From Saccharomycopsis fibuligera x Saccharomycopsis cf. fibuligera (taxonomy: Eukaryota > Ascomycota > Saccharomycetes > Ascoideales > Saccharomycopsidaceae), in contig CP012810.1 of assembly GCA_001936135.1 (NCBI GenBank), positions 3,162,001 to 3,226,000 on the forward strand: 64,000 nt of DNA. Direction: 5' to 3'. The translations under genes and the position numbers were made by a program. Numbering within the stretch: the stretch's first letter is position 1; each line of letters begins with the position of its first letter. Of this stretch, positions 50,930 through 60,705 are shown one piece after another. The notes below the pieces were generated by a model. That model saw only the letters and a list, made by a program, of their open reading frames with translations, was not told the origin of the DNA and did not search any database.

Positions 50930-52879
50930 ATGCTGAATCCTTCATCAGAAATTGAGAATATATCATTTAGAAGCGTATGTTATTAGCCAGCATCTGTCTT
51001 TGAGCATGGAGTGCTGAAATAAGCTATGAGTTTTTACTGACTACTTCAGCAATATGAAATCAAAGAGGCAATCGTATTTTGCATTGAACTTACAAACACT
51101 ATGCTCGCTCCATCAGGAACTCTTAAATCCAAGTCGCCGTTGCGTGAACTTCTTGAAACTATCGACGAGCTTATGGGTCAATTGGCAATAACATTGCCCA
51201 ATACCGGTATTGGATGCTACTTTTTCAACAGTGAGATAACATCTTCAAACTGTGAAAGTGGTATGTTTCAATATTTCAAATTGCAAGATCTTAATACCAA
51301 AATAATGAAACAACTTAGAGACACCTTAAATGATACTGATGATAGAAATGGTAAGCCTGTGACGCAACTATCTGAAGAGATTCCTATGATTCAGTATGAC
51401 TCTCCCGAAAGCTTTGATGACAACAGAACATGCTTGAATAACGTACTTGTTCAAATGAAAAAAGAATTCATCTTTACTGCGCGGAACAACAAGAGATATA
51501 ATTATAAAAGAGTGTTTCTCATAACAGATAATGACAAACCGTTTGATCCATCGACCTCTGAAGGACAAAGTTTAAAAAAGAACATCAGATTATTGTTGGA
51601 CGACTTGGACAATGCGAAGATTAATGTGGTGCCGTTTTTCTTGAACAAGCAGCAATCAACCTTTGAAAGCTCTCTATACGCAGAATTACTATTTCTCAAT
51701 ACACCCGAAGGCACAAATTCTCCACATGGTGAAGAGGGAGATGATGCGTTATTTGCGGGGAAAAGCATTGATCCAATATCGATAAAAGATATGCGTAACC
51801 GAATAAACAGCAGAAAAGAGGTTCATCGAGTTCAATTTCAGTGCTCGTTGGAAATTGGACCTGGCTTAACTATAGCAATAAAAGGCTATACTGTGCTTAC
51901 CACTGAATACGCGCGACGTGCTAATTATATGTATACAAAATCAGAAACGCCAAAAACGGTTCAATCTTACACAAAATATTACACTGCTGATGGCTCCAAA
52001 ATGATACAGGATAAACGTGCAGAGTTGGTTAAAGCATACAAGTTCGGCGATGAAGTGATATATCTCAGTGATCAGCAGCTCGCTACAATACAAAATTTTG
52101 AGCAGGACCTTGAAACCAGTTGTCCTAAGCTCAAAATTATTGGATTCCGGGAAATTAACAAGGCATTTCAACACCAGTATCATATTAGAAATGCGCCATT
52201 TGTGTATGTAAATACAAGAGGAAGTTATGCTAATTCGTTTAGAGCATTTTCGTGTCTTTATCAGTCGACTAGAGAGTTAGAAAGAGCTGCTATTGTCTGG
52301 GGATCCGTACGGAAAGGTTCACCGGGAAGCTTGTACGCACTTGTCCCCAGCAATTATAACTCATTAAATTCTATTTCAAATTCGGTGTTTCCTCAAGGAT
52401 TTTTTATGATCCAGTTGCCATTCCGCGATAACATTAGAAGATTTCCTAGTAAGGCCGCGGCGGTTCAGGTTCCTGAGCAATTTACACAAATTGCTAAAAA
52501 ACTCTTTAACGCATTCGAGTTAAAGAAAGGGTACACCCCTATGGAGTATAAAAACCCTACTTTGCAGTGGCATTATAAGATCCTCAGAGATGAAGCTTTG
52601 CTTGAAGAAATTCAAAAGGAGGAAGAAGAGGGCATCGCAAAAAAGGCAAATGCTATCATAAAATTTGACGATACCTTGAGTAAAGTTTCAAAAATTCAAA
52701 TGATCCTTAATGAAGAAAGACTCAAAATGCAGAAGATGAATATAGAAGATAAAAATCTAAAGACTCTTCTCACAAAACAGGCCAAAAGATTGTTATTGGT
52801 GAGAACTCTAAACTCACAACTTAGTATTATGGATGATATAAAAGGCTCATATCTGAGTAAAAGATCCAAATCACATTAA
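50930..52879 (+). CDS. YKU70: Ku70 subunit of the DNA end-binding heterodimer, two exons
   Basis: Exon 1 is 50930-50974 (15 codons starting ATG CTG, with CTG read as Ser in this clade). Exon 2 is 51050-52879, giving 624 residues. The join yields FRSQYEIKEAIVFCIELTNTM, matching the first strand of the Ku70 von Willebrand domain. A start at the ATG at 51101 would cut this strand off. The N-terminal vWA-like domain, the central Ku beta-barrel (VQFQCSLEIGPGLTIAIKGY) and the helical C-terminus are all present; I see no clear SAP domain. With Ku80 it binds double-strand ends and telomeres for end joining and telomere protection. The 75-nt intron has GTATGT, a TACTGAC branch point and CAG. Confidence 0.9.
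50975..51049 (+). other. YKU70 intron, 75 nt
   Basis: GTATGT donor at 50975-50980, TACTGAC branch-like site at 51035-51041 and CAG acceptor ending at 51049. It separates two in-phase coding segments whose junction restores the conserved Ku70 N-terminus. The branch site differs from TACTAAC at one base. Confidence 0.85.
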
Positions 52880-53891
52880 GGTTGTTTCTTTGTTCAAAAA
52901 GTTAATATGAAGAATATTTCCCAAAAAATTATTCTAAAGGAAAGTATTATCGCCTCAATATTTTATGGTGATTATTTAGCTTCAATATTCATACTAACCA
53001 TGTTGCATAATGCCTGTGAGCAACGGCGGCGAAGAACCAATTACAGAAAAGTAGCTAAAAAAGTTTTGGTAGTTATTTCGAATCCATAATAAAAAATCTT
53101 TCAACCAGGGTTTTAACTTTTAAATATCAAGCAGTTGCGCAGCACTAAGTGTTTTAGTTACCCAGCTCAGTTTATGTTGCACGAAAACAGTGAGCTTGTG
53201 CTTACTGTTGTCGCATATTCCTGACGGAAAATGTGTAGTTTTACCATTTATTTTTTAGTAACTAGCTCTTGGAATCATATAATGGCTTATTTATATTGTA
53301 TACTCTTGCTCCTGCTCCATATGATTGGTTTTGGTTCTTTTTTTTAATATGCTTTTCTCCGCCAAAAACACAACATGAGATACAATACACTACCCGATGT
53401 AGAACTAAAACTTGATAGTGTTCTATACAAAGAAGTAGTTCATCCCAGCTTATTTATCATATCTATGTGTTAATATGTCTATAGCTCATTGCTTTTTACT
53501 GGCTGCTTGAAGTGTTCATGACCCCAGCACTGCGATCGGCAAATATGAAAGCTGAAAAGGAGGGCAAGGGCACAAAAAGGGCCAACCCAACCTACAACAT
53601 ATTAGGAGCTTGCGTTCAGAATAACAGTCATTTGTTTTAAAAAGCAGTGTTAAATTATTTATTGCTATTTAGTGTTTTGGTTTCCGACTACACGGATAGT
53701 ATAGTATGTCATTGAACAACTTATATTATGGGAAGTAATTATGGTTACCCGTACTAATTTTCAAATATCGAAAAATCAAAAAAATGAAAAAGTCTTAACA
53801 TTTTTTCTCTTTAATAGATATAGACGACATTGATATATTGCTTCATCACTCGACATAGTAAAGCAATACATTAAAATACTCTACCGCAAAA
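52880..53891. other. 1-kb intergenic region between YKU70 and MRPL33
   Basis: AT-rich with a T-run near 53336-53345. A 60-codon frame at 52907-53089 has no recognisable feature and lies in the 3' flank of YKU70. No RNA gene was seen. Confidence 0.5.
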
Positions 53892-54146
53892 ATGTTCTAC
53901 CGCATAACTATGACAAGATCCACCATCGGTTTGCCTGTTGTGTACAAGGAAACCTTGGAGGCTTTGGGCCTAAAGAAAAGAGGTTCTATTGCATATCAAA
54001 AAGTGTCGCCAGCATCAGCTGGTATGATAGCCAAAGTAAAAGAATTGGTGCGCTTACAAGTGGTAGAGCAACCAAAAACAAAAGCACAGGAGAAAGATGC
54101 TAGAAGATTTAGCCCGGGGTTTCAGGTGGTAGGAAGCCGCATTTAA
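53892..54146 (+). CDS. MRPL33: Mitochondrial large-subunit ribosomal protein uL30m (Mrpl33)
   Basis: This 84-residue protein matches the L30 fold from end to end. MFYRITMTRSTIGLP leads into the first helix (KETLEALGLKKRGSIAY). The central KVSPASAGMIAKVKELV helix follows and the end is NPGF-like (SPGFQVVGSRI). Length and motifs agree with yeast Mrpl33 (86 residues). It is a component of the mitochondrial 54S subunit. As in baker's yeast there is no obvious cleavable presequence. The start is the ATG nearest the conserved N-terminus. Confidence 0.93.
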   Translation: MFYRITMTRSTIGLPVVYKETLEALGLKKRGSIAYQKVSPASAGMIAKVKELVRLQVVEQPKTKAQEKDARRFSPGFQVVGSRI

Positions 54147-54595
54147 ATTTATGTTGAATCAAGTGATCGCTTTCAGCCACTAATCCATTCAATAAACACC
54201 TTGTCTATATCAATTCAAAATTTTGCGGCAATCGTTTGGTATACGAAAAACTTTTTTTTTCACTCCAGGTCTAATCTTTTAGAAGCTATTCATTGCTTAG
54301 TCGGACTTTGACCTTAAATCAAACTGCAGATTCAAGGCTGTTGGTCTACACGTTGTTTTGTCAAGTTTACATGTATATTATAGAAATTTTATAAATATGT
54401 CTTTTTTTACATTGTCAAGAAACAAACCATGTAAGTCGAACTGAAGGGTATTTTAAAGGAATTGTTGAGAGAAATTAAAGTACAGCACACATAAACCCCA
54501 CACTCATATTTCCCACTATGGAAACTAGGAAGAACGGAAAGGAAAATAAGTAAAAAATAATAGGTCTGATTAATTTTTGCAACGATGTAAGCAGA
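54147..54595. other. Convergent spacer between MRPL33 and an unknown gene
   Basis: About 450 bp of AT-rich 3' flank. Nothing recognisable was seen. Confidence 0.55.
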
Positions 54596-55615
54596 CTACC
54601 AAATTGTTTTCTTGATAGGAGAAATAAATTCTTTTTGTTGGAATTCTTTTGGGCTTGTCGTTTGGCTTTTGCTGTTGAAAAGGTTGCCGTCGAAATCATC
54701 TATAGTAAATCCTTTGCTCAAGTTTGAACGATTAGTCGATGTGTATGAAGACTTTGGTTTTATAGAGGAAGCCATATTTTCATTTATGAATAGAGTCTTA
54801 TCGATTTGGTCAAAATTTTGTAAGTCGTCCAAGAGATTTTGGCTGTCAAATTTATTTGTATTGTTACTCGTCATCACATTGGAACTGTTAATAGACATCA
54901 ATGAGGAGTCTTCGGCATCACTGCTGACAAGGAAAGAGGGATCAACCATTCTCAAAACAGATTCAGCAGTAACTGTTTTTCCATCTGATTTCAAGATCTT
55001 TGGTTTTTTGAGTTTCTTAGAATTTGTGATTTTTTGCATGTGTTTCAAAGGAGTGAAGTTATCATTTTCACGCACTATTCTTTTCTTCAAAGTTTCGCTA
55101 AAGGAATTATTGAAGGATTCATCACTAGAGCAACTGGACAAATCTAATGAGTCTGCGTTGAAATATTTATTACCGAACTGTAAGGTTTTTCTGAAAGATT
55201 TATGTTTGTTGATGAGCTTAAATGCAGGGTCCTCTTCATCGAGAGGCTGCTTTTTGACGTTTTCTTCTGTCTTGATGAAACTATCTTTCAATGGCTCGGT
55301 GAGCTTGCAAACTTGTCTCTTATCCATTCTTTCTATGTCAAATGCATTTTCTCCTTGACTCTTGAGTAAGTTTGAACAGAACTTTGTTTGGTAAATTTCT
55401 TCGCTAACCTTTGCAGCTTCGATATCAAAAACGGTATTGATCAATTTGACCTTCAATTCAGGTTTCTTGTTCTTGGTTATCCGAGTGTTTGCTTGGCTCA
55501 AATAAGAACTACCAACAGCCTTTTTCTTTTGTAAGTACATGTGGTTCCCATTTTGACCAAGATTCCCGTTGATCTTACCAATGGAAAAGTTACTATTAAC
55601 GCAAGAAGCTAACAT
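54596..55615 (-). CDS. Serine-rich, probably disordered protein of unknown function
   Basis: This 339-residue product starts at the ATG at 55615 and has no membrane segment or catalytic motif. It is rich in Ser, Asn, Lys and Asp. It contains several minimal proline-directed phosphorylation sites (FTPLK, TTSPKEF, FISPIKK) and basic clusters such as NSKKLKKPKILK that could be nuclear localisation signals. Composition suggests a regulated, largely unstructured nuclear protein, for instance a cell-cycle substrate; this is inference only. The frame is uninterrupted for over 1 kb in AT-rich DNA, which argues that it is real. A 248-codon antisense frame is treated as its shadow. No family is recognised. 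Confidence 0.65.
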   Translation of the reverse strand: MLASCVNSNFSIGKINGNLGQNGNHMYLQKKKAVGSSYLSQANTRITKNKKPELKVKLINTVFDIEAAKVSEEIYQTKFCSNLLKSQGENAFDIERMDKRQVCKLTEPLKDSFIKTEENVKKQPLDEEDPAFKLINKHKSFRKTLQFGNKYFNADSLDLSSCSSDESFNNSFSETLKKRIVRENDNFTPLKHMQKITNSKKLKKPKILKSDGKTVTAESVLRMVDPSFLVSSDAEDSSLMSINSSNVMTSNNTNKFDSQNLLDDLQNFDQIDKTLFINENMASSIKPKSSYTSTNRSNLSKGFTIDDFDGNLFNSKSQTTSPKEFQQKEFISPIKKTIW

Positions 55616-56330
55616 TATTTAACTAAGTTTTTTTGTTCAATTTAAGAGCACTGGTAGTACTGTATATTGATAGTATCACAAAAAACTGAATGAGAATACA
55701 ATTTAGAAATGAAATGAAATGAAACTTGTTAGAAACAAAAGAGGAAGATTCGATGATAAGGAATTATGAATAGCGTACATTTCTGAAGCAAAAAAAAAAA
55801 AAAGGTATGCTTTCTTTGATGGATATGTCTCAAATTTATATAAGTCAAGTCCTGATGTGTTCTATTTTTTGATGCATGCATGCATATGCACCTTTGTTTA
55901 TACTATATCCAAATCGGGAGACATCTAAACAAGAGTCAGGTGCATTTAAAGCTCATCATAAAAGCATATAATTCCAATTTGGAAAGTGCTTCACTCGACA
56001 GCTGCAAATCATTGCAGTACAATACTAATATGCAAATTACATACATATTAACCTAGAAATATGTTTCCTGTTTTATGTAACACACTCAACATTGCGCAAC
56101 CTACACTATACTCACCAAGGCTGACTATTCCTTCTACTTAGTGATATGTGAGAGTTTATAAACTCGTTCTACAAAAAAAAAAAAAAAAATAAACCTGGGT
56201 TTCACTTTAATGAACACTTAAATTGCTCTGGAAAGTATGCTACTGTTTGATTTGTCGTTGAAGAGAAAAATTAGTATGTACACTAGAATAAAAGCAAATA
56301 AATACCACAAAAACAGCAAAAAGAAAACAA
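55616..56330. other. Upstream region of the unknown gene, up to tRNA-Thr
   Basis: AT-rich DNA with A-runs at about 55790-55803 and 56171-56187 and an alternating GCATGCATGCATATGC stretch near 55873-55889. No gene was seen. Confidence 0.5.
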
Positions 56331-56403
56331 TGCCCTCACTCAGATTCGAACTGAGGATCGCTACATTACTAGTGTAGCGCCTTACCAACTTGGCCATAAG
56401 GGC
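56331..56403 (-). tRNA. tRNA-Thr (anticodon AGU), left copy
   Basis: The 73-nt cloverleaf on the minus strand has acceptor GCCCTTA pairing with TGAGGGC, discriminator A, and D arm GGCCAAGTTGGTAAGGC. The anticodon stem CTACA/TGTAG encloses loop CTAGTAA (AGU). The T arm is CTCAG-TTCGAAT-CTGAG. There is no intron. It is identical, base for base, to the copy at 58669 on the other strand. A short TTTT terminator follows. An LTR remnant lies 170 bp upstream of its 5' end. Confidence 0.97.
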
Positions 56404-56573
56404 TTTATTGTTTTTTTAAGGGTCAATATATTGAATTGTAAATCTCATAGGCAGTTTTCAGCGGTGTGAAGAAAAAAAAGATAATATTGTAAATCGATAT
56501 TGTGTGTGAAAAAAAAATATTGTGGGTAAAAAAAAAAAAGATATACGCCATTTTCCACGTCAAAAGTTTCCCC

Positions 56574-56979
56574 TGTTGGATTTATACCAATTAACATCTC
56601 TCATACCGTTCATTTGGTACAATCTCCTTTTTTTGGTAAACTGTCTTTTGCGGCCGAGAACATTTGGGCGCACGCATAGTTGCTAAGGAGAACAACATCA
56701 AAGATGTGATGGAAAATTTTTCATCACCTGAGCATTATGGGTGAGGAATGAAATTATTATATATAGTCTGAAAAACAGAATGGTTGTATTTAGTGATATA
56801 GTTTATAATAAAGCAAGGAAAATAAGTCCAATTTCATTACTCAACTAAGTTTCATTACGTAACTAAGATCTCAGTAAGTAGCTACCCTTCACTACTAGAG
56901 CAGAGACTAATCTAACCAGTGCTACTCAGAGGAGATAACCTCAGGTATGGGTAGCAGATCTAGTCACTATACTCTAACA
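56574..56979 (+). mobile_element. Solo LTR of a Ty-like retrotransposon
   Basis: A 406-bp fossil LTR begins TGTTGGA and ends TCTAACA. It is bounded on both sides by the 5-bp target duplication TCCCC (56569-56573 and 56980-56984). The terminal motifs and target duplication are those of Ty-type LTR elements. No internal region accompanies it, so it is a solo LTR left by recombination. It lies 170 bp upstream of the 5' end of tRNA-Thr, the zone favoured by Ty elements that target Pol III genes. Copia versus gypsy family cannot be decided from the LTR alone. The intact target duplication suggests a moderate age. Confidence 0.88.
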
Positions 56980-57393
56980 TCCCCTATATAATAAAAAATG
57001 AACTATACTGTATATACTACATAGATAAGATTATATTTTCTATCTTTTATAAAGAAATAATGAATCAATACTGTGTGTGAAAAAAAAAAAAAAAAAAAGG
57101 ATCAGTTTGAACGTCAGTTTCGTCACCTTTTTGAGTTTCAAATGATTCAGTGGAATGGTTCAATAATAGATTGGTACTTTGAGCCTGTCCGGGAAAAGAA
57201 CCTTGGTGAACAGCGGCTTCAGTCTCCTGGGAAACTGGGCTTTCAGGAAGAAGACGATGATGATATCGGAAAAAGTGTGGAAAACAAATTGAATTATAAA
57301 TAACATATTACCAGAATTCTATATCTACCGCTGCATCAAAAAGTCATTTGATATATTACATATATCATTTCTCAAATATATTACCGAGAAACT

Positions 57394-58183
57394 ATGTGTC
57401 CCCCAACACCAAAGCAGATACAAACGCTAGAGCAATCTTTCATTAGGCAATGCCTTAAGGTGGCATATATATCCATGGTTACTTTAAAAACATCGAGAAA
57501 ATTTGGAGGTTTCGAAATGACTGATCTAAACAGTCAGATTCATTACATCAAGGCCAAAAATCTGAATAGTATTCTCTTTGAAAAAGAGCCATCGCAGGCC
57601 ACGCAAATTTTCCGATGCAAAATTCAATATGCCATCAACGAGTTAATGGACTACGCTTACCAGGAGCATTACACAAAACAACTCGAAAGGCTACATAGAC
57701 AAGGGATTAGTTTAATGGATCTACACGGGCACTATTCAAACTTTATCAATGACAAAATCTGAACACCCTATTGGTGGATGCCATTGATTGGGAAAAATTT
57801 AGCTTATCCCCCACCTGCAGGCAGATATTTTTGGAAGATCTCTGACATCTTTAACCATCGAGTGTTTCTGGAAGCAGAAAGATTGATCACCAAAAGTTTT
57901 GCCGACCTTTTTGAGTTAAATATAAACCACGATCCTGTGTCTCGTATTCAAACCTTGGGTGCTGACAAAATAGCACATAGTATATTGACTCAATACTTGC
58001 TGCCGTCGGATTTTCAACCTCGACATTTTGCTTTACCAGATGGAAAGTGGCCCGTGCCGTTGCTGTTCTTACCAAGCCCCACTCCTCCATAGCAAAGCAC
58101 ACTACCTTAACCATAACGTTTTGAGATGCAAACTTTCTCAAGCTATCTGGAAAAAAACAGAACCTGACACTCCCTTACAGTAG
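57394..58183 (+). mobile_element. Decayed LINE fragment (C-terminal part of an L1/Zorro-like ORF2)
   Basis: The frame from 57394 encodes LEQSFIRQCLKVAYISM followed by SRKFGGFEMTDLNSQIHYIKAKNL. This resembles the conserved region after the reverse transcriptase domain of L1-clade LINEs (GGxxxxDL, then a helix with Lys/Ala/Leu). The frame has an in-frame TGA at 57760-57762 and continues in the same phase to a stop at about 58090. A third piece in a shifted frame (58079-58183, HYLNHNVLRCKLSQAIW) resembles the LINE cysteine-rich tail. The polymerase core and 5' end are missing, so it is inactive. Zorro elements are known from Candida. It lies between two LTR remnants. Confidence 0.6.
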
Positions 58184-58318
58184 AGTTTGCTCGTACATCC
58201 AGTCCAAAACACAAGTCTTCTGCTCAAAATCTACCTTCAGGTAGGAAAGAACCAACGAAATCAAAATTACAGCTGGTCCTTGGATTTACAATTGCATGTA
58301 CAAAATGTTATGGTGGTC

Positions 58319-58435
58319 TCATCACATGAGCATTATGGGTGAGAAATGAAATAACTATATCACTAAATACAACCATTCTGTTTTTCAGACTATATATAAT
58401 AATTTCATTCCTCACCCATAATGCTCAGGTGATGA
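58319..58435. repeat. Snap-back inverted repeat at the edge of the right LTR remnant
   Basis: Arms of 34 bp at 58319-58352 and 58402-58435 are reverse complements with two mismatches, separated by 49 bp. The right arm belongs to the LTR remnant. The left arm is an inverted copy of the same internal LTR sequence, which in the left LTR occurs once, at 56721-56754. Confidence 0.9.
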
Positions 58436-58581
58436 AAAATTTTCCATCACATCTTTGATGTTGTTCTCCTTAGCAACTATGCGTGCGCCCAAATGTTCTC
58501 GGCCGCAAAAGGCAGTTTACCAAAAAAAGAGATTATACCAAATGAACGGTATGAAAGATGTTAATTGGTATAAATCCAACA
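58353..58581 (-). mobile_element. Partial LTR of the same family, opposite orientation
   Basis: About 229 bp match the first 228 bp of the left LTR (56574-56801), reading on the minus strand from its TGTTGGA end at 58581. It is a broken, partial copy with no internal region or clear target duplication. It lies 87 bp upstream of the 5' end of the right tRNA-Thr, mirroring the left copy. By eye the two differ at a few scattered positions, so they look like relatives of similar age. Confidence 0.9.
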
Positions 58582-58668
58582 GTAAGCGAAGTCATCTTCC
58601 TTTTATTACAAGATACTTATCTCTTTTATTTTATGTTGAGCATGATCTTCTATTACCAAAAATAACAA

Positions 58669-58741
58669 GCCCTTATGGCCAAGTTGGTAAGGCGCTACAC
58701 TAGTAATGTAGCGATCCTCAGTTCGAATCTGAGTGAGGGCA
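58669..58741 (+). tRNA. tRNA-Thr (anticodon AGU), right copy
   Basis: 73-nt cloverleaf identical to the left copy, with anticodon AGU in loop CTAGTAA, no intron and a T6 terminator immediately after the discriminator base. It is transcribed rightward, away from the left copy. Flanking DNA beyond the tRNA is not shared with the left copy. Confidence 0.97.
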
Positions 58742-59492
58742 TTTTTTACCCAGTCAAACTCAGCTTCTTTGCTGAAAAATGCTTCGGTTTTTATATACTT
58801 ATTTTATTTTATTTTGCTCCCTTCCCAAAGAAATCAGAAGGCTTCTTAATAGGAACAGATCGGTCACTATTTTTTATCATTTATTGCAGTATACGTCACC
58901 GAGGCATGAAAACGCATCAACGTGGGTATTAAATTTTAGGAACTAAAAACAACGTGGCTGCTCAAACGTGCGCCGCTATGCAACTATATGAGGTACTGCG
59001 TATCGAGCCTCATTAGAGCTCTTGAATGCTTTTGTACCTGCGATAAATCAAATAATTAGTGTTTCATACTCAAAGAAGGCAAAGGGCTTTGTATATGCTT
59101 TTTGGAGCCGTGTCTCTTGAAGGAGAATTGTTTCTTACTTCAATCAGTAACGGTAATTAACTTTTGCTGATCAGTATCTATTCCCGGGAAGAATAATTCT
59201 TTTTTTCTCATGTATGGTGCAAAAAGGGCAATCGCGGCACAAATTTCAGCTTTGTTACAACGCGTAAAGATAACGTTTTGTCTACATTTGTTTTTTAAAA
59301 CTCGTCGATCTATAACCAAACAATGAAATATTTAAATTAGCATGCTTTGCTCTAGGGGACAAACAGGTATCCCCGTTATGCTATCTTCAAAAGAGAAAAG
59401 TATAAATACTCGAGAATATGCACTCTGGTGGCTCCAAATATTGAAGGAATGCTGTAATATATCTACATCATACCAAAGCTATATAAACTGCA
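58742..59492. other. Upstream region of the RNase T2 gene
   Basis: AT-rich with a TATA-like TATAAATA at 59401-59408, about 85 bp before the ATG at 59493. No gene was seen. Confidence 0.55.
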
Positions 59493-60305
59493 ATGTTCAA
59501 AACTACTGTTGCCTACACTGCACTTTTATCCATTTCTCAAGCTTTTCCTACGTTTCAGCAATCCCTTTTCAAGAGAGATTTGGACCTAAGCTTATCCTCA
59601 ACATCATGCTCATCATCCGAATTATCTTGCGGCAGCACTAGTGATTCCCTCAGTGAGAGAGCCAGTAACTCATGCTGCGTTGAAACTGAAGGTCTTATTT
59701 TACAAACCCAATTTTGGGACACAGATGTGTCGGGATCTCCTTCTGACTCCTGGACCATTCACGGCTTGTGGCCTGACAAGTGTGACGGATCTTATGACAG
59801 CAATTGTGGCTATTCTGACACCGTCAGCAGTGTGTCTGATGTTTTGCTGGATGCAGGTGAAGATAATTTGGTGAGCTACATGAAAAAGTATTGGCTCAAT
59901 GACGGCGGATCATCACAAACTTTGTGGAACCATGAATACAACAAACATGGTACTTGTATGTCAACATTGGGCTCTAGCTGCTTAAGTTCCTCTGACAGTG
60001 TGGTGAACTGGGCAAAGCTAACCGTGAAAACTTTCCAAGGTTTACCAACTTACGACTGGCTAAAGGAAGCTGGTATTACACCATCTGAAAGCAAAAAGTA
60101 CTCTGCAGATGATATTTCTAGCGCTTTGAAGGAAAAATTTGGTAAGGAAGTTTATATCGGTTGCAAGAGTGGCGCTTTGAACCAGGTTTGGTATTTTCAT
60201 AAAGTAAAGGGATCTTTATTGAATGATGATTTGGTCAAAATTGATTCCGTCTCCAAGTCTTCCTGCTCTGGCAGCGTTAAATACTTACCAAAATCTCAAA
60301 GCTGA
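59493..60305 (+). CDS. Secreted RNase T2-family ribonuclease
   Basis: This 270-residue protein has an N-terminal signal peptide (about 1-17, hydrophobic, ending SQA) and a Lys-Arg site near 27-28 typical of Kex2 processing. Both RNase T2 catalytic blocks are present: WTIHGLWPD, with the first catalytic His, and HEYNKHGTC, with the Glu/His pair. Numerous cysteines fit the disulphide pattern of fungal T2 enzymes. It cleaves single-stranded RNA through a 2',3'-cyclic phosphate, outside the cell or in the vacuole. At 270 residues it lacks the long C-terminal extension of yeast Rny1 (434), so it resembles the shorter secreted RNase T2 type. The start ATG directly precedes the signal peptide. An in-frame CTG (DVL-CTG-DAG) would be Ser here. 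Confidence 0.92.
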   Translation: MFKTTVAYTALLSISQAFPTFQQSLFKRDLDLSLSSTSCSSSELSCGSTSDSLSERASNSCCVETEGLILQTQFWDTDVSGSPSDSWTIHGLWPDKCDGSYDSNCGYSDTVSSVSDVLLDAGEDNLVSYMKKYWLNDGGSSQTLWNHEYNKHGTCMSTLGSSCLSSSDSVVNWAKLTVKTFQGLPTYDWLKEAGITPSESKKYSADDISSALKEKFGKEVYIGCKSGALNQVWYFHKVKGSLLNDDLVKIDSVSKSSCSGSVKYLPKSQS

Positions 60306-60705
60306 ACTTTGAATAAGGCAGCAAGAATTTTGCTTTTGCGTTTCTATTATTCATATTTTTTCTTAGCACATAAAAAGTAATTTTGGAGCTGAATGAACAG
60401 TTTTTCAATTTTTATTTTGCAGAATATGTAAATTATAGAGCATATTACCATATGGCAGCAATTTGGTGCCTTTGAAGTCATACTCGCTGAACTTACTGCA
60501 TGCAAGAAGATATTCTAAGCTACGAGCCCAAAACACTGACCCTAAAGTAATAAATACAGGTTTATAATACATTGTACATTATGAAAGATATGCTTTTTAC
60601 CGGACAAAAAAAAGAGAGAAAACGTTAAATACCAACCAAAATAAGGAACAAAAAAAAAAAAAAAGAAAAGAAAACTATGTTACAATGAGCTCAATAATCT
60701 CACAT
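60306..60705. other. Convergent spacer between RNase T2 and an arrestin-like gene
   Basis: AT-rich 3' flanks with an A-tract near 60651-60664. Nothing else was recognised. Confidence 0.6.

Noticed and set aside
54612-55358. 248-codon plus-strand frame
   Set aside because: It lies wholly antisense to the 339-codon minus-strand frame, shows a hydrophobic shadow composition and no motif.
57073-57303. Frame of 76 codons left of the LINE fragment
   Set aside because: It begins at a GTG within a poly-A tract and has no recognised similarity. It could be part of the LINE relic but this cannot be supported.
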